From ATZT02 sp038124905 (GTDB lineage Bacteria; Actinomycetota; Actinomycetes; S36-B12; UBA5976): DNA of 11,325 nt. The notes beneath the pieces are model-generated. The model was not told where the DNA came from. It ran no database searches and was given only the letters and a program-made list of their open reading frames with translations. The DNA is taken from positions 1-11,325 of the forward strand of contig JAYPCW010000034.1 of NCBI GenBank assembly GCA_038124905.1. Reading direction: 5' to 3'. The translations under genes were made by a program, and so were the position numbers. Shown here piece by piece: positions 6,817 through 11,325 of the stretch; positions within the stretch are counted from its first letter, which is position 1; each line of letters starts with the position of its first letter.

Positions 6817-7913
6817 GAGCCCCATCCTGAAGAGACATTTTCAGATTTCTCTGCTCGTTTTCTGAAAATCAATTTTCCTAGTATTGGAGCAGCAACAAAA
6901 AGAAGTGTGAGGGCCAGCAATAGATCAACTATCTCGGGTTCAAGCCCATAATCAAACTGCAAAGTCGGTGCACCACTTCGCAATATCCCAACCAGGAATG
7001 CTGCGGGAATTGTTGCGATTGGATTTGCCCTTGCTAGCAAGGCAATTGTTATGCCATCAAAACCAAGTCCCTTGTTAAAGGCGGGCTCAAAACGATAAGT
7101 GATACCGAGGGTTTCAATCGCACCACCCAAACCAGCTAGCCCTCCACTTAGCAGCATGGAGCTAACCACAACATATTTAATTTTTATTCCAGCGTACGCT
7201 GCGGCAAATTTATTGGCTCCGACCGTGTTAAACCTAAATCCAGTTGTTGTCCTGTTTATCAGCCAAGAAATAAAGGTTGCTACAAGTAGAGCCAAAATAA
7301 ACCCGACAGGAACAAATCCAATTTTTGGAAGTTGCGCCGATTCGAGAATTGGAACAGTTCTGGGCAACGGCTGATCAGGTTCTTTGTAAGGATAATTCAC
7401 TAAGTAATCCAAAATGGCAATTGCGATGCTATTGAGCATGATGGTCGAGATAACTTCGTGGACGCCGCGGTAAGCCTTCAAGATTCCTGCAATTGCGGCC
7501 CAAAGTCCGCCTGCAATAATGCCCGCGAGCAATCCCACAAAAATATGAATCAAAGCAGGCAAATTAGTAAATGTAAAGCCTGCCCAAGTAGCAAAAAAAG
7601 CGCCCATGATTAGCTGTCCCTGTGCACCAATGTTGAACAGTCCAACTCTCAGTGCCACCGCAACTGCCAATCCAGCCAAAATAAGCGGGGTTGTTTTCTC
7701 GAGAGTTCGAATTAAACCTCTCTCGTTGCCCAGCGATGCTTGTAAGATTGTCTTATACGCACCAATGGGATTTGCGCCTTGAAAGTAAATTAATACTGAG
7801 CCAATGATTAGTGCGACAAAGACTGCAATGATCGGAACGATAAAAGACTGTTTTTTTATCAAATATTCGAGAGAGGGGTGTAACTTTTTTGCGTCGTCCG
7901 ATTCGGTTTGCAA
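6813..7913 (-). CDS. Nucleoside ABC transporter permease (NupP/YufP-like)
   Basis: This is the larger permease of the importer. With the start used here it has 366 residues: a charged N-terminal cytoplasmic stretch of about 22 residues, then roughly nine hydrophobic segments, with the family motif GLFNIGAQGQLIMGA at about 91-105. The frame extends upstream to a TTG at 7949, but that codon lies in the loop of a GC-rich hairpin and lacks a ribosome binding site. The in-frame TTG at 7913-7911 has AAAGGGGG 7 nt upstream and gives MQTESDDAKK as the N-terminus, so I chose it. The order bmpA, permease, permease, ATPase differs from the Bacillus nupNOPQ order, in which the ATPase comes second. The end overlaps the next permease by ATGA. 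Confidence 0.9.
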   Translation of the reverse strand: MQTESDDAKKLHPSLEYLIKKQSFIVPIIAVFVALIIGSVLIYFQGANPIGAYKTILQASLGNERGLIRTLEKTTPLILAGLAVAVALRVGLFNIGAQGQLIMGAFFATWAGFTFTNLPALIHIFVGLLAGIIAGGLWAAIAGILKAYRGVHEVISTIMLNSIAIAILDYLVNYPYKEPDQPLPRTVPILESAQLPKIGFVPVGFILALLVATFISWLINRTTTGFRFNTVGANKFAAAYAGIKIKYVVVSSMLLSGGLAGLGGAIETLGITYRFEPAFNKGLGFDGITIALLARANPIATIPAAFLVGILRSGAPTLQFDYGLEPEIVDLLLALTLLFVAAPILGKLIFRKRAEKSENVSSGWGS

Positions 7914-7920
7914 ACAATCG

Positions 7921-7928
7921 CCCCCTTT
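7921..7928 (-). promoter_or_regulatory. Ribosome binding site deciding the TTG start of the first permease
   Basis: AAAGGGGG on the minus strand lies 7 nt before the TTG at 7913-7911. No comparable site precedes the upstream TTG at 7949, which falls in a hairpin loop. This supports the shorter protein. Confidence 0.6.
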
Positions 7929-7938
7929 TATTACCAAG

Positions 7939-7960
7939 GCGGGGCGCAATTACGCCCCGC
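7939..7960 (-). terminator. GC-rich intercistronic hairpin between bmpA and the permease gene (attenuator or mRNA-stabilising stem)
   Basis: The sequence holds a perfect 8-bp stem, GCGGGGCG with CGCCCCGC, around a 6-nt loop. It lies 28 nt after the bmpA stop and about 25 nt before the permease start. On the minus strand it is followed by CTTGGTAATAAAAG, which is not a U-run, so it should not be a strong intrinsic terminator. Partial termination or 3'-end protection of the bmpA message would raise the level of binding protein over the membrane parts, as is common in ABC import operons. That role is inferred. Confidence 0.6.
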
Positions 7961-7988
7961 ACTTAGTTTAGTTTTCAGACTTTAGAAG

Positions 7989-9089
7989 TTACAGGGTAAC
8001 GCCAGTCTGAATTGAGCCGTCTTTCAAGCCGACTACGATTTCATCCACTGCAGCTTTAACATCGTCAGGAATGACGCTATCGAAGTCGTGGTATGGTGCC
8101 AAGCCCGTCAATCCGACGTAGTTTCCACCAGCAATTGAGCCATCATTAACTTGACCCAAGAGAGTGGAAGTTCCGTCAGTAATCAACTTCATTGCTGAAG
8201 TTATCAAGCAAGGCTGTGCTTCAGGAACGGTTCCCCACTGATCGGCATCTACACCGATACAGAACACAGATTCACCAGCGCCTGGATCTTTGGCAATTTC
8301 GATGAGGCCACCGTTACCGGTTCCACCACCTGCAGCGAAGATCACGTCTGCACCTTGATCCAATTGCTTACGTGCTTCTTGTCCACCCCATACTGGGTCA
8401 GCAAAGCCGTTGTCCGCCGGCGGGTGATACACGGTCGTAACTGTCACTGCTGAATTAGCAGCCTTAGCACCAGCCTCAAATCCTAGGGCGAATTTTTGAA
8501 CAGGAGGGATTTCAAGACCAAGTACTTGTCCAAGTTTATTGGTCTTTGTCATCAATCCTGCAAGGTAACCTGCGGCGTAACCTGCTTGATCTTCAGGGAA
8601 AATGAGACCAGTTAGATTTGGTATCTCTTCTCCGATGAATTGATCAACACCGATGAAGTGAGTATCTGGATACTCTTTTGCCGCAACAACTGTTGCTTCG
8701 GCCATCAAGAATCCTACGGTAACAATCGCGTCGTAATTCTTGTCTGTGAATTGTGCAATGTTGTTTGCATAATCTTTAGTGTCAACTGTTTCGACATACT
8801 TAGCAAAGCCACCAGTGCTTTCGGCTGCTGCTACTGCACCTTCCCATGCAGATTGGTTGAATGATTTATCGTCAACCTTTCCGATGTCAGTTACTAGACC
8901 AATGCAAAATACTTCTGCAGAAGCACAGTTCGAATCATCTAGTTCCGTTGCTTCTTCAGTTGTTGCTTCAACCTCAGTAGCAGTCGTGTCCTCAGCAGAG
9001 GAAGCGGAATCAGAATCAGTTGAACTACTGCAAGCTGCTAGCAATAAGACAAGAAGTGAAATTCCCGCCAAGATACGCATGCGTCGCAT
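7989..9089 (-). CDS. bmpA: BmpA/PnrA-family nucleoside-binding lipoprotein
   Basis: This is the extracellular substrate-binding component of the nucleoside ABC importer (366 residues). The N-terminus MRRMRILAG, then a hydrophobic run, ends in the lipobox LLAAC with the lipidated Cys at residue 20. An acidic, Ser/Thr-rich linker follows (about 21-54). The mature domain opens with CIGLVTDIGKVDDKSFNQSA (62-81), the hallmark of BmpA/PnrA/Med-type proteins. The ATG at 9089 is preferred over Met4 because AAGGAG (9104-9099) lies 9 nt upstream. It is the first gene of its block, after a 152-bp gap with several dyads, so its own promoter is likely. The exact nucleoside bound (purine or pyrimidine) cannot be told from sequence; add in the same operon points to purines, while deoA upstream points to pyrimidines. 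Confidence 0.95.
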   Translation of the reverse strand: MRRMRILAGISLLVLLLAACSSSTDSDSASSAEDTTATEVEATTEEATELDDSNCASAEVFCIGLVTDIGKVDDKSFNQSAWEGAVAAAESTGGFAKYVETVDTKDYANNIAQFTDKNYDAIVTVGFLMAEATVVAAKEYPDTHFIGVDQFIGEEIPNLTGLIFPEDQAGYAAGYLAGLMTKTNKLGQVLGLEIPPVQKFALGFEAGAKAANSAVTVTTVYHPPADNGFADPVWGGQEARKQLDQGADVIFAAGGGTGNGGLIEIAKDPGAGESVFCIGVDADQWGTVPEAQPCLITSAMKLITDGTSTLLGQVNDGSIAGGNYVGLTGLAPYHDFDSVIPDDVKAAVDEIVVGLKDGSIQTGVTL

Positions 9090-9109
9090 TTATTAGCTCT
9101 CCTTAATTA

Positions 9110-9130
9110 CTAATTTCAATTTGAAATTAG
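9110..9130. promoter_or_regulatory. Perfect AT-rich palindrome just upstream of the bmpA ribosome binding site
   Basis: The arms CTAATTTCAA and TTGAAATTAG flank a single central T. It lies 6 bp from the AAGGAG of bmpA. The symmetry and position suit a repressor operator or an mRNA fold near the ribosome binding site; which regulator binds is unknown. Confidence 0.45.
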
Positions 9131-9142
9131 ATTCTTAAATTA

Positions 9143-9163
9143 CTCGGGTAACATTACGCCGAG
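9143..9163. promoter_or_regulatory. Imperfect dyad CTCGG...CCGAG with inner GTAACATTAC, candidate operator
   Basis: The outer arms CTCGG (9143-9147) and CCGAG (9159-9163) enclose the dyad GTAA-CA-TTAC (9148-9157), with one unpaired G at 9158. A near copy, GTAATGTTAAC, occurs at 9216-9226 (10 of 11 bases matching the complement of GGTAACATTAC at 9147-9157). Two related symmetric elements about 60 bp apart before a nucleoside-uptake operon suggest a transcription-factor site. Confidence 0.4.
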
Positions 9164-9241
9164 ATTTCAAGTTTATGAGTGAATTGGGACTACTTAAATC
9201 AACTGTAATTCTTTTGTAATGTTAACTCTGTTACTGGTGTT

Positions 9242-10510
9242 TCAGGCGATACGTTCGAGTATTAGATCTCTCTCTCGGGCCGGCTCTGGCGAGATGATGG
9301 CGGCTCCTTGAAGCGCTACCTCAGCTTGAGCGAAGCGAGCCGGGTCATCTACGTGGATTTCAAAAATTGGCTGGCCCATTTCAACTTTGTCGCCTTCTTT
9401 AGCAAGGCAAACGATTCCGGCGGTTTTGCTAACTTCATCTTCCTTTTTAGTTCGGCCAGCTCCTAAATGCCAGGCACTTAAACCAACTTTGAAAGCATCT
9501 AGATCTGAGATGTAACCGGATTTATCTGCAAGGAAATGTCTTACGTCATTAGACACCGGTATCGCTTGCGACAAATCGCCACCTTGGGCTTTAACCATTT
9601 CATTCCAAACTTTCAATGCAGAACCGTCTTGAATTACACTTTGGGGGTCTTTATCAATATTTGCTAGTTGCAACATTTCTCTAGCCAAAATTAAAACCAA
9701 ATCGGTCAAATCCTTTGGGCCTTTACCCTGCAAGACATCTATTGATTCTGTAACTTCTAGTGCGTTGCCCGCAGCATTGCCTAATGGCGTATTCATTTGC
9801 GTTAACAAGGCAACGGTTTTCACCCCAGCATTGTTTCCAATTTTTACCATCGTTTCGGCTAATTGACGTGCTTGTGAAATATCTTTCATAAAAGCACCAC
9901 GGCCAACTTTCACATCTAGCACTAAATTCGCGGTGCCTTCAGCAATCTTCTTGCTCATGATTGAAGATGAAATTAACGGAATTGATTCAACGCAACCTAT
10001 GACATCTCTGAAGGAATACATCTTTCGATCTGCCGGGGCTAAATTATCTCCTGGTTGAGCAATAAACCCACCGATTTCATTTAATTGCTTCACTAAATTT
10101 TCATTTGGAATTTGTGCCTGCCAACCGGCAATTGTTTCCATCTTGTCGATGGTGCCACCAAAGGTACCTAAACCGCGACCGCCTAATTGGGGAACGGCTG
10201 CACCACAAGCAGCCACGATTGGAACCAGCGGCAAAGATACTTTGTCACCAACTCCTCCAGTTGAATGTTTGTCTACAGTTGGTTTAGAAACTTTGCTCAG
10301 GTCTAATCTCTCACCAGAATCAATCATTGCTTTGACCCAGGTATCTAATTCATCTTCAACCAAACCGTTAAAAAAGACAGCCATCAAAAGTGCCCCGGCT
10401 TGTTCATCTGGAATTTTATTATTTGTAAAATTTTCAATAAACCATTGAATCTGTTCTTTAGTTAAGCTCTTCTTATCGCGCTTTGCCACGATTATGTCGA
10501 CCATATTCAT
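9242..10510 (-). CDS. deoA: Thymidine / pyrimidine-nucleoside phosphorylase
   Basis: This cytoplasmic enzyme phosphorolyses thymidine, deoxyuridine or uridine to base plus (deoxy)ribose-1-phosphate, which after a mutase step feeds DeoC. From the ATG at 10510 it has 422 residues, with the phosphate-binding KHSTGGVGDK at 81-90 and the downstream block YSFRDVIGCVESIPLISSSI with the substrate-contacting Arg and Ser residues, followed by MSKK. The family signature region (about 110-125) reads GGRGLGTFGGTIDKME: the usual first Ser is Gly and the usual His-Thr is Thr-Phe, while the later Gly-Gly-Thr is kept. A longer frame begins at GTG 10522, but the ATG at 10510 forms ATGA with the SDR stop and has AGGGTGG about 8 nt upstream; ATG 10504 is also possible. 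It is coupled to the SDR gene. Confidence 0.93.
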   Translation of the reverse strand: MNMVDIIVAKRDKKSLTKEQIQWFIENFTNNKIPDEQAGALLMAVFFNGLVEDELDTWVKAMIDSGERLDLSKVSKPTVDKHSTGGVGDKVSLPLVPIVAACGAAVPQLGGRGLGTFGGTIDKMETIAGWQAQIPNENLVKQLNEIGGFIAQPGDNLAPADRKMYSFRDVIGCVESIPLISSSIMSKKIAEGTANLVLDVKVGRGAFMKDISQARQLAETMVKIGNNAGVKTVALLTQMNTPLGNAAGNALEVTESIDVLQGKGPKDLTDLVLILAREMLQLANIDKDPQSVIQDGSALKVWNEMVKAQGGDLSQAIPVSNDVRHFLADKSGYISDLDAFKVGLSAWHLGAGRTKKEDEVSKTAGIVCLAKEGDKVEMGQPIFEIHVDDPARFAQAEVALQGAAIISPEPARERDLILERIA

Positions 10511-11265
10511 CCGATTAACCACCCTGCATCCACTGTAAGTATTTCACCTGTTATGCCACTAGCACTTTCTGAAGCCAAAAACCTAACCGCATTTGCAACT
10601 TCTTGTGCTCCTACTGGCCTTGCTAGGGCGCTACGCGCATTCCATGCACTCAAACCTGCTGGCCAATCAATCTCTAAATTTTCTCGATCAATTAATCCTG
10701 GCCGAACTGCATTCACTCTGATTCCCCCCTTGGCAAATTCTTTCGCGCTGGATTTTGTAAAAGCTTCTAACCCAGCTTTTGCCGCCGCGTAATGCGAATG
10801 ATTTATGAAAGGCGCCACTGCCTCAACTGAAGAAATATTAATAATTGAACTGCCGGGGAGCATTTGGACACTAGCCGCTCTAGATAAAGAAACCGCAGAA
10901 CGCAGAGTGGAGTTTTGCATAGCACTCCAAGATTCGCTATCCATTTCATTTATTGAAGAGAGAATTTGATCGGCGGCATTATTTACCAAAATCGTAATGT
11001 CACTTAATTTGAATTTAACCTGCTCAATTAAGGCTTTACTTACCTCATCAACTTCATCGATAGAAAGATCTGCTTGAAATACATGATGCGGGTTTGCATT
11101 TGGCTTTAGGTGCCGCGCGGTTTCTAGAGCTCCATCTTCATCTCGAAAGTAATGCACCGCAACAGTGGCTCCGGCCATCGATAATTCATGGGCGATTACT
11201 TTGCCCAATCCTCCGCTTGCTCCAGTAACTAAAGCTACGTGGTTGGTGAGATCTGCAAAACTCAT
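10507..11265 (-). CDS. SDR-family NAD(P)-dependent oxidoreductase, substrate unknown
   Basis: This is a classical short-chain dehydrogenase of 252 residues. It has the cofactor loop TGASGGLG at 14-21, the structural NNAA at 95-98, the catalytic Ser146 in NISSVEA, Tyr159 and Lys163 in the YAAAK motif, the PG motif at 189-190, and a C-terminus ending GITGEILTVDAGW. All catalytic residues are present, so it should be active. The sequence resembles FabG-like enzymes broadly, but that does not reveal the substrate. The start ATG lies 2 nt after the stop of the partial gene upstream, and its stop overlaps the deoA start (ATGA). Tight coupling to deoA suggests a role linked to nucleoside or sugar metabolism, which is an inference. 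Confidence 0.9.
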   Translation of the reverse strand: MSFADLTNHVALVTGASGGLGKVIAHELSMAGATVAVHYFRDEDGALETARHLKPNANPHHVFQADLSIDEVDEVSKALIEQVKFKLSDITILVNNAADQILSSINEMDSESWSAMQNSTLRSAVSLSRAASVQMLPGSSIINISSVEAVAPFINHSHYAAAKAGLEAFTKSSAKEFAKGGIRVNAVRPGLIDRENLEIDWPAGLSAWNARSALARPVGAQEVANAVRFLASESASGITGEILTVDAGWLIG

Positions 11266-11267
11266 TC

Positions 11268-11325
11268 TTACTTCACTTTTTCTTTAGCGCTTCGAATAAC
11301 TTCATCAATCTCAACCTTAGTACTT
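11268..11325 (-). CDS. C-terminal end of an unidentified protein (5' end outside window)
   Basis: A minus-strand frame enters from the window edge and reads STKVEIDEVIRSAKEKVK before a TAA at 11270-11268, 2 nt before the SDR start. The Lys/Glu-rich, helix-like tail is too short to assign. The spacing indicates it belongs to the same operon as the SDR and deoA genes. Confidence 0.5.
   Translation of the reverse strand, partial: STKVEIDEVIRSAKEKVK

Larger units (their letters stand above)
9090..9241 (-). promoter_or_regulatory. bmpA upstream region, probable promoter and operators
   Basis: This 152-bp gap is the longest non-coding stretch in the window. It is AT-rich and holds the bmpA ribosome binding site, a perfect AT-rich palindrome (9110-9130), an imperfect dyad (9143-9163) and a related GTAATGTTAAC element (9216-9226). 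A possible -10 (TAAACT, minus strand, 9175-9170) lacks a convincing -35, so I do not place the promoter firmly. No strong terminator follows deoA, so some read-through from deoA into bmpA is possible. Confidence 0.5.

Noticed and set aside
7099..7374. Plus-strand open frames of 60-160 codons opposite the transporter, add, bmpA, deoA and SDR genes
   Set aside because: They lie antisense to strongly recognised genes, have no family motifs or good ribosome binding sites, and are explained by coding-strand composition.
7939..7960. Strong intrinsic terminator ending the bmpA transcript
   Set aside because: The stem is strong, but no U-run follows on the minus strand and the downstream genes form one functional importer with bmpA, so full termination is unlikely.
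9090..9241. Riboswitch or small RNA upstream of bmpA
   Set aside because: The region is only 152 bp and AT-rich, and I find no conserved purine-riboswitch junction or other known core. The symmetry is better explained by operator-type palindromes.

Overview
The window looks like part of a nucleoside uptake and catabolism locus from a low-GC actinobacterium. GC content looks to be in the low 40s by eye, and the genes are packed with 0-13 nt between most of them. Several protein features are of the actinobacterial kind: the Asn-Thr-Asp-Asn zinc-site variant in adenosine deaminase, the long DERA C-terminus, and the BmpA-type transporter next to DeoA and Add. A streamlined freshwater actinobacterium (acI / Nanopelagicales-like) would fit. 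That placement is an inference from composition and gene content, not a measured result.

Plus strand, 1-2732: the 3' part of deoC (deoxyribose-phosphate aldolase), then a complete catalytically equipped aldehyde dehydrogenase, then a 282-residue ALDH-like protein that lacks the whole catalytic core. The three genes are coupled (2-nt gap, then a 1-nt TAATG overlap). DeoC releases acetaldehyde, and the dehydrogenase is the obvious enzyme to oxidise it to acetate. The active ALDH followed by a truncated inactive one has the layout of the two-domain enzyme ALDH16, here split into two polypeptides.

Minus strand, 11325-2729, read in transcription order: the tail of an unidentified gene, an SDR-family oxidoreductase, deoA (thymidine/pyrimidine-nucleoside phosphorylase), a 152-bp regulatory gap, bmpA (nucleoside-binding lipoprotein), a 75-bp gap with a GC-rich hairpin, two ABC permeases, a double-domain ABC ATPase, a UPF0303 protein, and add (adenosine deaminase). 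From bmpA onward this reads as one operon for nucleoside import and deamination. Several junctions use stop/start overlaps, and many starts are TTG or GTG. The two transcription units converge and their stop codons overlap by 4 nt, with no visible terminator.

Together the genes import nucleosides (BmpA, NupPQ-like permeases, ATPase), deaminate adenosine or deoxyadenosine (Add), phosphorolyse pyrimidine deoxynucleosides (DeoA), cleave deoxyribose-5-phosphate to glyceraldehyde-3-phosphate and acetaldehyde (DeoC), and dispose of acetaldehyde (ALDH pair). Phosphopentomutase, a purine nucleoside phosphorylase and cytidine deaminase are not visible here. I saw no tRNA, rRNA, CRISPR array, insertion sequence or phage gene. 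The best candidate for something unusual is the split ALDH16-like pair; the least explained genes are the UPF0303 protein and the SDR.
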